Positions 55,114 through 63,564 of a stretch of 64,000 nucleotides of DNA are shown here, piece by piece. The DNA comes from Sphingobacterium puteale. GTDB taxonomy: Bacteria > Bacteroidota > Bacteroidia > Sphingobacteriales > Sphingobacteriaceae. The notes under the pieces are model-generated. The model made no database searches. It worked only from the letters and a program-made list of their open reading frames with translations, and was not told the DNA's origin. The DNA lies in contig NZ_RBWS01000016.1 of NCBI RefSeq assembly GCF_003627955.1, forward strand, positions 122,093-186,092, written 5' to 3'. Every line of letters starts with the position of its first letter. The first letter of the stretch is position 1. The position numbers and the translations under genes are program-made.

Positions 55114-56214
55114 TTAATGAATGACGATACGCCGTCCATCGATCTCAAACTTTCGGTTTGTTGTGTACGACAGAATTTTCAAGACCTCCGAAAGTCTGGA
55201 TTCCCTACTGAGAGTCCCATTAAACCGATTGTCTAGGCTAATGTTCTCGGTATTGACAAAATCCACATTATACCATCGCGAAATCTGACTGATAATCTCT
55301 TCGAAGCTGCTTCCATCCAATAAAAACTCGCCGCGTTGCCAAGCTGTATTCTTTTGTATGTCTGCAGGCTGTACGCGTATTTTATCTGCACTGATGATCG
55401 CTTCATTTCCCGGAGAAAGATAAGCTTCGTGCCCGTGGCTCATAATTTTCACCTTACCTTCCACCAGTGAGGTGCTGATTTCACTTTGGTAGGCATTTAC
55501 ATTAAAGCTGGTACCGAGTACTTCGATAACGGAGTTTTCGACTTCAATGCGAAAAGGTTTGCTGGCATCTTTGGCCACCTGAAAAAAGGCCTCCCCCACT
55601 AGCTTCACCTTGCGTTCGTCACCTGCAAATTGATCCGGATATTCTAATTTAGAAGCAGCATTCAGCCAGACTGTTGTTCCATCGCTCAGCTCAACACTAT
55701 AGGTGCCGGCAGCTGGAACCTCCAATGTAAGATTCCCTTTAAATTCGCTGGGTTTTACATTTTCGGACAGCGCTTCTCCTCCCAATAACTGCGTTTCTCC
55801 CCGTTCATTGGATAGCTTAGCAAAGCGTCCGCCCGGAAGAATATCATTTTTAAACATCCCGGAAGTATCCGCGGTAATTGCGGCAAGCTGTGGAACAGAA
55901 CTTGTCTGTTTTTGCTGTAGTAATAAAAACGTGGTCGTTAATGCCAAAAGAACAGAAGCAGCTACGGCCACCCGTTTCCACGCAAAGACATTCTTTTTGG
56001 GTTTTACCTGATTTATCCCGCCTTCAAATTTGTGCATCAGCACATTTTTGGAGCGTTCCAAGGCCGCCTCTTTTTCCATGATTGGAACTGCTGGTTCTTC
56101 ATCAAATGAAAAGAACCATTCGGTAACCATCCGTTCCTCATCCGGATTACATTCTCCCTTGAGATATTTTTTCAGTAATTTTTGAGCTTGTTCTCTTTGA
56201 TTATCTTCTGTCAT
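55114..56214 (-). CDS. FecR-family anti-sigma factor
   Basis: 366 residues. Cytoplasmic N-terminus (AQKLLKKYLKGECNPDEER), a membrane helix at about 83-102 (AVAASVLLALTTTFLLL), then periplasmic FecR domain (LTLEVPAAGTYSVELSDGTTVWLN, KLEYPDQFAGDERKVKLVGE) and DUF4974 C-terminus (SFEEIISQISRWYNVDF). It would bind the ECF sigma factor (stop 51 bases upstream) and receive the signal from the STN domain of the SusC transporter. All FecR hallmarks are present. Confidence 0.94.
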   Translation of the reverse strand: MTEDNQREQAQKLLKKYLKGECNPDEERMVTEWFFSFDEEPAVPIMEKEAALERSKNVLMHKFEGGINQVKPKKNVFAWKRVAVAASVLLALTTTFLLLQQKQTSSVPQLAAITADTSGMFKNDILPGGRFAKLSNERGETQLLGGEALSENVKPSEFKGNLTLEVPAAGTYSVELSDGTTVWLNAASKLEYPDQFAGDERKVKLVGEAFFQVAKDASKPFRIEVENSVIEVLGTSFNVNAYQSEISTSLVEGKVKIMSHGHEAYLSPGNEAIISADKIRVQPADIQKNTAWQRGEFLLDGSSFEEIISQISRWYNVDFVNTENISLDNRFNGTLSRESRLSEVLKILSYTTNRKFEIDGRRIVIH

Positions 56215-56265
56215 ACATTTATATAACCCCAGATAAACTGTAGAAGTACCGAAAAAAAATGATTT

Positions 56266-56811
56266 TTATTTTGTTTTTAGTTTTAAGCGACTTAAAGCCA
56301 AGGAGATATTATTTTTAACCGTCTGTTCGGATATGGATAAACGGAAAGCGATCTCCTTAATGCTCAAGCCTTCCACACGGCTGAGATTGAATGCAGACTG
56401 CATGGTCGTAGGCATTTTGGCGATTTCATGATCCAGCATAAAAGATAGTTCCTGAACCAATAGTTTCTCATCGCTGCTACTGGCGCCGACGGGCTCATCT
56501 TCTAATGGAAGCACAAGCCGTTCGAAATGCTTGATCCGCTTCTGATCTTGGACCATCCAGTCGATCACCTCATATTTGGCCGCTTTGAAAAGATAGGGGT
56601 AGATTGAAGCCTCAATTTCAATTTTATGGCGTCGGTTCCACAAAGAGGCAAAAACGTCCTGAAGGATATCTTCCGCATCCGTAATTGAGCCGACCCGTTT
56701 TAGGATAAAGCTTAGTAATGTATTGCCATATCGTTCAAACAACACCGAAAATGCCTGTGTATTGTCATCTTTTACAATATCAAACAGTTCCTTATCAGAC
56801 AATTCTTTCAT
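56266..56811 (-). CDS. ECF sigma factor paired with FecR
   Basis: 181 residues. Region 2: FSVLFERYGNTLLSFILKR, DAEDILQDVFASLWNRR; region 4: MPTTMQSAFNLSRVEG and IKEIAFRLSISEQTVKNNISLAL. It heads the locus ECF-FecR-SusC-SusD-phosphoesterase, a standard Bacteroidota trans-envelope signalling unit. The start is ATG at 56811. Confidence 0.94.
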   Translation of the reverse strand: MKELSDKELFDIVKDDNTQAFSVLFERYGNTLLSFILKRVGSITDAEDILQDVFASLWNRRHKIEIEASIYPYLFKAAKYEVIDWMVQDQKRIKHFERLVLPLEDEPVGASSSDEKLLVQELSFMLDHEIAKMPTTMQSAFNLSRVEGLSIKEIAFRLSISEQTVKNNISLALSRLKLKTK

Positions 56812-57311
56812 GACGCATTAATTATATGTACGCGATATCGGATTTCCAGAGGATTTATGCAAAGTTATAATTGTGATGTTAATATAACATTAAATTGTAC
56901 ATCGTGCAAGATCAAGTTAAAATCTATTTTTCCCAAAGGATAAAGCTTTTGACAAAAATCTTCATGCTTCATGGCATTGGATCTAAATGTGTAGTCATAT
57001 CAGTTGTTAAGACCGAACTTTGAGATTATACATCAATAAACGGATCCTCCTATCCAATAAAAAAAGGCCGGAACAATTGCTGCTCCGGCCTCAAAAAACT
57101 ATCCTTTAACCCTATGTTTACCTATTCATCTTTCTAAAAATATGAACTAGGCAGGCGAAAGTTAATGGTTTGCTCAGTCCTACATTCCATCGCTAAGTCG
57201 TTCATTTCTGAAAGGAAAGCTGGGCGGACCGAAATTTGTAATTAAAATCCGATGAGACGCAGTCAAAATGCCAGCGTCGAAAATACATTTCCATTGTGCC
57301 TGCATGGTGAA
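56812..57311. other. Intergenic region without a recognised gene
   Basis: About 500 bases. It contains the terminator at 57059-57092 but no frame with family resemblance. The promoter for the ECF gene should lie near 56815-56880; no clear element was identified. Confidence 0.4.
57059..57092 (-). terminator. Rho-independent terminator, minus strand
   Basis: Stem AGGCCGGAaCA / TGcTCCGGCCT around a short loop, followed on the minus strand by seven T. It probably ends the transcript of the lone receiver gene 220 bases upstream. Confidence 0.7.
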
Positions 57312-57683
57312 TCAACCGGTTCCCGGCATCAAAACCTGATTGACGACCGACAATAGTTCATGTATCTCAAAAGGCTTGGGTAGAAAGTCGTTAGCTCCAG
57401 CATTGAGTGCAATATCCCGACCATTATACGAGGCTGAAATACAGAGGATAAACAGACCATTGAATTCTTTATGCATACGAATCTGTCTGATGAGATCCCC
57501 ACCATTTGTTCCTGGCATCTGTAAATCACAGATAAACATATCAGGTTTTTCGCTTATTATCCTGTCCAAGACGAGCGAACTGTTGCTTTCGCTTATGATG
57601 ATTGCATCAGTCATACTCAATACCAGCTCCAAAGCCTCCAAAATCACGAGGTTATCGTCACATAAAAAGATCTTTTTGCTCAT
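57312..57683 (-). CDS. Stand-alone response regulator receiver domain
   Basis: 123 residues forming one CheY-like receiver: acidic pocket in FLCDDNLVIL, phospho-acceptor Asp in DMFICDLQMPGTNGG, conserved Ser/Thr strand LFILCISASYN and Lys in FLPKPFEIHELL. No DNA-binding or enzymatic domain is attached, so it either passes phosphate onward or acts by protein contact. No histidine kinase is adjacent. It lies between the fimbrillin-type locus and the ECF locus on the same strand; its target is unknown. Confidence 0.88.
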   Translation of the reverse strand: MSKKIFLCDDNLVILEALELVLSMTDAIIISESNSSLVLDRIISEKPDMFICDLQMPGTNGGDLIRQIRMHKEFNGLFILCISASYNGRDIALNAGANDFLPKPFEIHELLSVVNQVLMPGTG

Positions 57684-57808
57684 TGTCTTAAAATCTATCG
57701 TAAAACTCCATCAGGCATTTTTCACCTGGTTATTCAGCCCATTAAAAATAATTCCCGGCTCGATTATTTCGATAAGGTCATACTCCGGTCGGTCTATATT
57801 TCAAAACG

Positions 57809-57837
57809 AAAAAAAGGTAGTACTAACTGTACTACCT
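57809..57837 (-). terminator. Terminator after the peptide/lipoprotein operon
   Basis: Perfect 9-base arms (AGGTAGTAC and GTACTACCT), 5-base loop, then a T-tract on the minus strand. It lies 86 bases beyond the stop of the lipoprotein gene 57923-59968 and closes that two-gene unit. Confidence 0.8.
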
Positions 57838-57922
57838 GATATACTGTTAAATAACAAGATTACAATAGGACATCATAATGGCTATATAATAACTGCTATG
57901 ATTGCCTACACACTGTAATTCG

Positions 57923-59968
57923 CTAAGGTGTTAATGGTGCAGGTGCATATTTCCAAGTACCAAAACCATCAAATTCAGAACGTTTCACCGCCCAATAAAC
58001 GGCATTACCAAACAGGTTACTGTTCCATGCATAGTCTTGTCTTGTCGTATAACCGTTTCCGGCAGTTCCATACAACCTTGGTTTCGGCCTGTTATCATCG
58101 TCTGTTCCAAAAGGACAGCGATTGGCATCGGTAAAATTATCCGGATTGGAAGTAAGCGCTCTTGGATTAGAAATAAACCCACCGTCGCCGACGAAGAACA
58201 AACCTTTTGTTTTATGCTTAAACATTGTTACATAGTTATCATATGCAGCGGTAGGCGTTCTGTTGATACCTCTACCGGAAGAGTATACCTCAATTTGCGA
58301 CAAGGTTGTAGGAGACATATTTCCCAATACCATCGTTTCACCAAAATCTTCGCCCCATAGCTTGCCGCGCAAATCTCCAAATACGCCATTAACAATTTCA
58401 TCGTTGACGTTGTTAATACGATACATTGTTCCTCCGCTACCATAGGAGCTCTGAGCAGCTGTGATGGCATTGTCGTTAAAGAACTCTCGCATAAATAATT
58501 GAACAGAAGGTGCATTGTCAGAGCGTTCGATCATCATAATAACCACCCCTTTACGATTAATGTAATCTATTAAAGCAGTCCTTGTAGAAGCAGATTCTAT
58601 ACCTGCATTATAACCGATGATTACAACATCAGGGTTCTCAGCCAGTTTAGTCCTAAATTCAGCTTGTGTATTCGCATAGTTGGCAGATCCAGCATTTGTC
58701 GAAGTTGCCGTGGTACCCGACCAAGGTTTTTGTACTCGGAGCAAGCTATTTGCCGCTGTTCCAAAATTATTATCTGCATTGATAAATTTCCATCCTTCGC
58801 CTGATTGAGCTGCATAACCATATCCATTCGTTAAAGCTGTTGACGTATAGTGAAGTATCCTTCTTTGCGTAGCTGTATAGGAAAGATTGGCTAGTCCCAA
58901 AAGTCGCTGGCCGGCAGCAGGAGATGTAAAGTTAAAATTGAAAACAATGTTTGGTGCTGGAGTGGTCGCATTGCTGTATGTTGCCAAATTGCGGTTTGCC
59001 ATACTTGGGTCAACATTATTAAAGGTCACTGGCAGATCAGTAACTTTTACTTGAAATGAAGTCAGTGCGCCCGGATCAGCAGTGTAATAATTCGCTTCCC
59101 AAATATTAGTAGGGGATGTAGTCGTGAAAATTGCTGTTGTTGGGACAACCTCAAGATTTCCCATGCTATTTCCTTTGATATCGAATGTCCCCTTTTTTAA
59201 GTAGTTATCCTGAACAAAATTCGCCTTAATACCATTTATCACGGCATATTGTGCTAGTATAGTCGCGTCGATCTTAACGCTTACCTGTGCCATTTTATGC
59301 TGGAATGTAATCGCAATAGGATATACATGATTCTCGCCACTCGGCGTTACAGGAATACTGGTTTCCCCAGTAGCATACAATAAATCCTTATTCACAGGAG
59401 CCTCAATAGTTGGGTTTGCTGTGTTTGCAGGCTCTGGAAGAGCTTCTGTGTTATTGTATGAATAGGCGTACCATGTGTAATTACTACCTTTCTCCACATC
59501 CAATTGAACCTCGGTACCCGCCACAGCCTGTACCGTTTTCCATAATGCACCAGTGGTCTTGTTATAGACTAAAATACGATAGGTAAAGTCTTGTGTCATG
59601 GGTTGCGTAGCAGCCATTGTTCCGGCATTACCTAATTTGGTTGCAACAGATTTGGCCAGTTTATTGTTGACACCTACAGCCCCTATAGCACTTTGTTCAG
59701 CCATAGCTTCCATTGTAAAGCCACTCGCCGTCTTCTTTAGAGACGTACCTAACTGCTGATTACTGCCGACCGAAGCAGCAGCTTTAGTGCTAATCGCCTG
59801 CCCGATATCAGTTCCTAAGATCCCGTCAACTTTTATAACCATCTTGGTACCGTTGATCTCCGGGGCAATATTATTCTTGTCTTTTGAACAAGACATCACC
59901 AAAGCGATAATGAATACTGAAATTATAGTGAATACACGTTTGGTATTAAAATATTTGTTGTTCATCAT
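57923..59968 (-). CDS. Fimbrillin-like lipoprotein with extra C-terminal domain
   Basis: 681 residues. Lipoprotein signal ends LVMSC (Cys27). The N-terminal half follows the fimbrillin plan: YRILVYNKTTGALWKTV, EKGSNYTWYAYSYNN, and ITFQHKMAQVSVKID, which are the conserved core strands of Bacteroidota fimbrillins. The second half (about 390-680) is different: DVVIIGYNAGIESASTRTAL, then VVIMMIERSDNAPSV and FFVGDGGFISN, suggesting a Rossmann-like or glutamine-amidotransferase-like fold without visible catalytic residues. Nine bases separate it from the upstream short peptide gene, so translation is probably coupled. Surface-anchored by prediction. Confidence 0.8.
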   Translation of the reverse strand: MMNNKYFNTKRVFTIISVFIIALVMSCSKDKNNIAPEINGTKMVIKVDGILGTDIGQAISTKAAASVGSNQQLGTSLKKTASGFTMEAMAEQSAIGAVGVNNKLAKSVATKLGNAGTMAATQPMTQDFTYRILVYNKTTGALWKTVQAVAGTEVQLDVEKGSNYTWYAYSYNNTEALPEPANTANPTIEAPVNKDLLYATGETSIPVTPSGENHVYPIAITFQHKMAQVSVKIDATILAQYAVINGIKANFVQDNYLKKGTFDIKGNSMGNLEVVPTTAIFTTTSPTNIWEANYYTADPGALTSFQVKVTDLPVTFNNVDPSMANRNLATYSNATTPAPNIVFNFNFTSPAAGQRLLGLANLSYTATQRRILHYTSTALTNGYGYAAQSGEGWKFINADNNFGTAANSLLRVQKPWSGTTATSTNAGSANYANTQAEFRTKLAENPDVVIIGYNAGIESASTRTALIDYINRKGVVIMMIERSDNAPSVQLFMREFFNDNAITAAQSSYGSGGTMYRINNVNDEIVNGVFGDLRGKLWGEDFGETMVLGNMSPTTLSQIEVYSSGRGINRTPTAAYDNYVTMFKHKTKGLFFVGDGGFISNPRALTSNPDNFTDANRCPFGTDDDNRPKPRLYGTAGNGYTTRQDYAWNSNLFGNAVYWAVKRSEFDGFGTWKYAPAPLTP

Positions 59969-59977
59969 TTCGTAGTT

Positions 59978-60160
59978 TTAAAAATCCCAAGTTTGCTGAT
60001 CCGTTGACTCATTATAATCTTCAACTAATGGTGTACCGCCCGATCCCCCCGGGGTAACCTGTGCAGAACCGGCAGCAATCCCTTCTTCCATTTCTACGAT
60101 TGTAATTTTCAAAGTCGGTGGCATATACCCCTCCTTTTTTGTTTGACTCTTTGTTTTCAT
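59978..60160 (-). CDS. GIAAGSA-motif peptide 1
   Basis: 60 residues, no signal peptide or membrane helix. Start MKTKSQTKK, then PTLKITIVEMEEGIAAGSA and a Gly/Ser/Thr/Pro-rich tail ending DQQTWDF. It is homologous to the proteins at 61481-61654 and 63870. Conserved features: charged N-terminus, a short predicted strand of alternating hydrophobic and acidic residues, then E-[EQ]-G-[IV]-A-A-G-S-A. The AT-rich leader AAATAATTATGAAAAC is shared with peptide 2. It is coupled to the fimbrillin-like lipoprotein gene nine bases downstream and driven by the 11-bp repeat promoter at 60278-60337. Function unknown. Confidence 0.8.
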   Translation of the reverse strand: MKTKSQTKKEGYMPPTLKITIVEMEEGIAAGSAQVTPGGSGGTPLVEDYNESTDQQTWDF

Positions 60161-60277
60161 AATTATTTTTTTTTATTTGGTGTGATTTTTTGTAACTTAA
60201 GCTTCGGGTCAACAATCTATCAAAGCTTAAACCTACCCAGCTATAATCAATAGCAAAATCAATTTAATTATTGAAAA

Positions 60278-60337
60278 CAAAGATTAATATTTTTAAAAAA
60301 AACAATGAATATCACCCTATCACAGATATATCACACA
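60278..60337 (-). promoter_or_regulatory. GTGATA 11-bp repeat promoter, peptide 1 operon
   Basis: On the minus strand TGTGTGATATATCTGTGATA (60337-60318) has two GTGATA units 11 bp apart; another unit occurs at 60315-60310. AATCTTTG at 60285-60278 resembles the -7 element and lies 32 bases downstream of the pair. Three other promoters of this segment share the arrangement. Transcription would start about 110 bases before peptide 1. Confidence 0.7.
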
Positions 60338-60512
60338 AAAAATAAACAACTAATTATCAACTTGTTAAATTTTATTTTTTTTACAATAAATTAGAAGTTT
60401 CCGAATATTTTTTATTTACAAATTGTAAAAAACAAAACTTCAGGCTTTCCCAAAATATCCACTTCAATTAAAGTTCACACTCCGAAGCTATAGCATATTG
60501 AAGGAGAAAAAA

Positions 60513-60881
60513 CTATCCTTTCGTTATTGCTGAGGGAGATACGATAGGACTATGTTCCTCATCAACAATTGGATTTCGTTGAATCTGTTCACGCATCCAA
60601 TTGTTAAAATCTACATCTGATGCGATCTTCAGCTTTTTACGCAATCTATTTTTGCGCACCTGTACAGCCCGTACCGTGACAAAAGTATATTGAGCAATAT
60701 TTTTGGTCGAAAAATTAAGAAAGGTCATAGCGCAAAACTCTAACTCGCTACTACGGATTTTAGGATTAATTTTCTTTAATGAGACAACAAAATCTGGATA
60801 GATTTCACTGAACAAAGCCAAAAATTCAGCACTATTATTCTTCGCTAAAGCAATTAGATCATTAAAGTTATTCCTTTCCAT
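60513..60881 (-). CDS. Stand-alone LuxR/GerE-type HTH protein
   Basis: 122 residues. It is similar to the C-terminal part of Bacteroidota TPR-LuxR regulators: FLALFSEIYPDFVVSLKKI, PKIRSSELEFCAMTFLNFST and the helix-turn-helix KNIAQYTFVTVRAVQVRKNRL. The usual N-terminal tetratricopeptide repeats and membrane helix are absent, so it acts as an isolated DNA-binding unit or depends on a partner. It lies between the peptide 1 and peptide 2 operons on the same strand, and its own promoter region carries the same GTGATA-type repeats, so autoregulation and control of the whole segment are likely. Confidence 0.82.
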   Translation of the reverse strand: MERNNFNDLIALAKNNSAEFLALFSEIYPDFVVSLKKINPKIRSSELEFCAMTFLNFSTKNIAQYTFVTVRAVQVRKNRLRKKLKIASDVDFNNWMREQIQRNPIVDEEHSPIVSPSAITKG

Positions 60882-61139
60882 TATATATTGTTTTTCGGTA
60901 AATTTTCATTCCTTTATATCCTTCCCCTGACAGAACTCTCAATCAACAGCTGACAAATAACTCGACAGAGCTCAAATGATCCCTGCCGAGTAACTCCAAA
61001 TATATTATCACGGGCCCTTACGCAAATCGGGTCCGGGCGATAATTAGCATTGCGAGCATCCAAACGTTTTAACGTTCTATTTTAGCGATGCTTTTCTCCA
61101 CTAGCGTCTTAACCGGAATAGCTGCCCTAATCTGCTTGA

Positions 61140-61196
61140 CAAATATTTGCATTAAAAGAAAGAATCAAAAAAAACAGCCTTTCACATTAATATCAC
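61140..61196 (-). promoter_or_regulatory. Degenerate 11-bp repeat promoter of the HTH gene
   Basis: GTGATA (61196-61191) and GTGAAA (61185-61180) on the minus strand are 11 bp apart. AATATTTG at 61147-61140 lies 32 bases downstream, the same spacing as in the other three sites. The implied leader before the HTH gene is about 250 bases; the remaining 60882-61480 gap holds no recognised gene. Confidence 0.6.
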
Positions 61197-61407
61197 ATTT
61201 TGTAAAAACCTGAATAACAATGCATTGAAATTACAAAAAAACTACATATAATCTAAATACGAAAGTTGGATAAACCTCTTACTATTTTAAAAGAAAAAGC
61301 CATCTTCCACAACAAAGCTTTCAATTTTGTTGTTTTTCCACTACTATTCGAAATCGAGTTCGAACGATTCCGTTTCGGGAACCGGCTGTTAACATCTTAA
61401 TTCCCAT

Positions 61408-61444
61408 AAAAAAGCTCGACAGCATCCATTGAATCCTGTCGAGC
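61408..61444 (-). terminator. Terminator after peptide 2
   Basis: Perfect 9-base arms (GCTCGACAG and CTGTCGAGC) with a 13-base loop and six T on the minus strand, 37 bases after the stop of peptide 2. It separates the lipoprotein/peptide 2 unit from the HTH gene. Confidence 0.85.
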
Positions 61445-61480
61445 AATCCTGGCTATTTAAACAATATGAGTTCAGATAAA

Positions 61481-61654
61481 TTACCAGTTGATCAAGCGGT
61501 CGTCATCATCTGCTTTATCCCAAGACTCCTGCGGGTCGTTGCTGGTTGTACTTCCCGGAGCAGCTGAGCCTGCAGCGATCCCCTGTTCCAATTCAACATT
61601 TAGCGCCTCGATCTTTGGGCTAACATATATATTTTTTGACTGATTTGTTTTCAT
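61481..61654 (-). CDS. GIAAGSA-motif peptide 2
   Basis: 57 residues with ATG at 61654 and TAA at 61481-61483. MKTNQSKNIYVSPKIEALNV is followed by ELEQGIAAGSA and an acidic tail (SWDKADDDDRLINW). No signal peptide. It shares the EGIAAGSA core, overall length and start context with peptide 1 and the core with peptide 3; the tails differ almost completely, apart from Gly/Pro/Ser/Thr richness near the core and a Trp near the end in peptides 1 and 2. It follows the fimbrillin-like lipoprotein gene by 49 bases and is followed by a terminator, so the two are one transcript. Confidence 0.8.
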   Translation of the reverse strand: MKTNQSKNIYVSPKIEALNVELEQGIAAGSAAPGSTTSNDPQESWDKADDDDRLINW

Positions 61655-61703
61655 AATTATTTTTATTATATACTATTTCTGAGTCTATGAAATTTGACTA
61701 TAA

Positions 61704-63269
61704 TTATAGTGTACAAGCAATTTTCTTTCTACCGCTTCCAGATCCCACCATTTTGGTCGCTCCCTGAACAACTTGGGTAATTTTAACGTTATTGGCAGTA
61801 GAGCTCCATGGTACAAGGTTAAATTGTCCTTGTGTCAGCACCAATGGATATAACGCTCCTCCAGCACTTTTGCTACCATACATTTGTACTTCTCCCGAAC
61901 GGCTAATGACCACACGGATAATTGGATTTGTTGCAGTACCTGTCATATTATAGATCTGAGGTATAGTGGCTCCTCCTTCAGCATTGGCACCATTATATTC
62001 ACTTCCATCCGCGAAACGAACATTCTTAGGCGCAATTGCAATGCCTGATTCAAACTGAATCTCTTGTGTCGCCAATTTCGTTCCATTGATTTCCATATTG
62101 AAGGAGTTGTCCAATTGAAGGATATCAAAGACAAATCCATAATCTGCTCCCGGAGCAGTAAGATCTTTGGTCACGACATATCCTGCCGGCTGAGCCACCC
62201 CATCGACGACAGCTCCGCTTCCTGACGCTGGATAAGTCCAGTTGATGTCAGCTCCACCGGTTACCGGTTCTGTACAAGTCTTGAAATTTAAGTTAAGATT
62301 ATAACGTTGGCCCGGCAGTATCTTCAGACCGGCCACGCCGACATTTGATCTTGTCTCTCCATCAATGGTAATGGATCCAAAGCTAAATACGCCATTAGTT
62401 TCTCCCGGATGGATCAACAAGGTCGGATTGCTTGACACCGTACGTAAACCTGCACCCAACGCCGGGAATTGAACCGCAGTACTCGTTGTATTGCCATTAT
62501 AGGTTATTGCACCATCTGCTAATTTTAAACTTGCATTCGAATATGTAGGGTTGATTGTCGGTGAAACCAAACCTGTTATTGCGCCCGTCATTTCGGTCGC
62601 CATGGTCAAGTTAGTGGTTACTTCACTATACTGGTGTTTCAGTATCACGTCAAGGTTATTATCACCTGAATGAACGGTTAAATCCTTCTTGAAATACATT
62701 AGATCTGCACTAATGTTGTCCAGGCTGGCGTTAGCCAGATCAGCCTGAGCCGTCACTGCCGGAACTGTTGCTGTACTATTGACTGAATAAGCAACAAAAG
62801 TATAGGTCTTTTCCGCATCTAGCGTGATTTCAGCACTATTGTCGACTGAATTGGTATACGTCTTTTCGGTTACATAATCCCCGTCGGCATTATATACAAC
62901 GACTTTATATTTGACATTGGCTGCCAAGGGCGTTCTTTCTTCGATTACCGCTGCACGGCTACCGGACGAGGCCCGCAACAGGTTGCCACTTGTCACGGAC
63001 GACTCGCTGGTCAATGTTGCCTCAAAAGAACTTGATGTTGTCAATGGGATTACCGTTGTCTGGATCGCTCCCCCAGCAGTATTTCCCTTACCTGCTTTCT
63101 TTGTTGTTACGATCGGGTTTTCTACGCCAAGTAACTGAATATTGACGCTAGCTTTGCCACTTGCTGCCACACTGTCTTTGCTTTCCTTACAGGAATACAT
63201 CGATCCACATACTAAAGCTGATAGAACAAATGTCCTCAAACTTCTTCCTGTCTGTGTTTGTAAAACCAT
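61704..63269 (-). CDS. Fimbrillin-like surface lipoprotein
   Basis: 521 residues from ATG 63269 (MVLQTQTGRS). The frame opens at 63302, but that ATG would lie only about 10 bases from the predicted transcription start. Signal ends SMYSC (Cys27). The mature part follows the fimbrillin family: VKYKVVVYNADGDYVTEKTY, LDAEKTYTFVAYSVNS, and ILKHQYSEVTTNLTM, with the conserved pattern of the N-terminal fimbrillin sandwich. The C-terminal 170 residues contain a second beta domain (FNMEINGTKLATQEIQFES). It lies in one transcript with peptide 2 and would be anchored at the cell surface. Whether it polymerises into fimbriae is unknown. Confidence 0.82.
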   Translation of the reverse strand: MVLQTQTGRSLRTFVLSALVCGSMYSCKESKDSVAASGKASVNIQLLGVENPIVTTKKAGKGNTAGGAIQTTVIPLTTSSSFEATLTSESSVTSGNLLRASSGSRAAVIEERTPLAANVKYKVVVYNADGDYVTEKTYTNSVDNSAEITLDAEKTYTFVAYSVNSTATVPAVTAQADLANASLDNISADLMYFKKDLTVHSGDNNLDVILKHQYSEVTTNLTMATEMTGAITGLVSPTINPTYSNASLKLADGAITYNGNTTSTAVQFPALGAGLRTVSSNPTLLIHPGETNGVFSFGSITIDGETRSNVGVAGLKILPGQRYNLNLNFKTCTEPVTGGADINWTYPASGSGAVVDGVAQPAGYVVTKDLTAPGADYGFVFDILQLDNSFNMEINGTKLATQEIQFESGIAIAPKNVRFADGSEYNGANAEGGATIPQIYNMTGTATNPIIRVVISRSGEVQMYGSKSAGGALYPLVLTQGQFNLVPWSSTANNVKITQVVQGATKMVGSGSGRKKIACTL

Positions 63270-63318
63270 TTTCTTTTTTAGTTTTTGATGATTAATAAAC
63301 ATTTTAATTAATTAGCGG

Positions 63319-63379
63319 CAAATATGAAAATAATTTCTCGAAAAGAAACAAGATTAGTATATCACAAATATATCACACA
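63319..63379 (-). promoter_or_regulatory. GTGATA 11-bp repeat promoter, lipoprotein/peptide 2 operon
   Basis: On the minus strand TGTGTGATATATTTGTGATA (63379-63360) differs from the peptide 1 site in one of 20 bases; units are 11 bp apart. CATATTTG at 63326-63319 is the -7-like element, 33 bases downstream. Confidence 0.72.
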
Positions 63380-63564
63380 TTAACACATCAAAAGTAAATA
63401 AAAGACACTAATTAGAAATATATTATCTTAAAGCAACACTACCCCCTACACAAGGTAACCAGCAGTGTTTGAACTCGCTTTTTTTTGCAATTACTATCTA
63501 ACAAGGTAAAAAAATATAAAAAAATAAATAAAAGAACACACTACATATCAAATAGTTGTAAAAA

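Noticed and set aside
60021..60215. Alternative 64-codon frame over peptide 1
   Set aside because: Peptide 1 in the other frame matches two paralogs, whereas this frame matches nothing.
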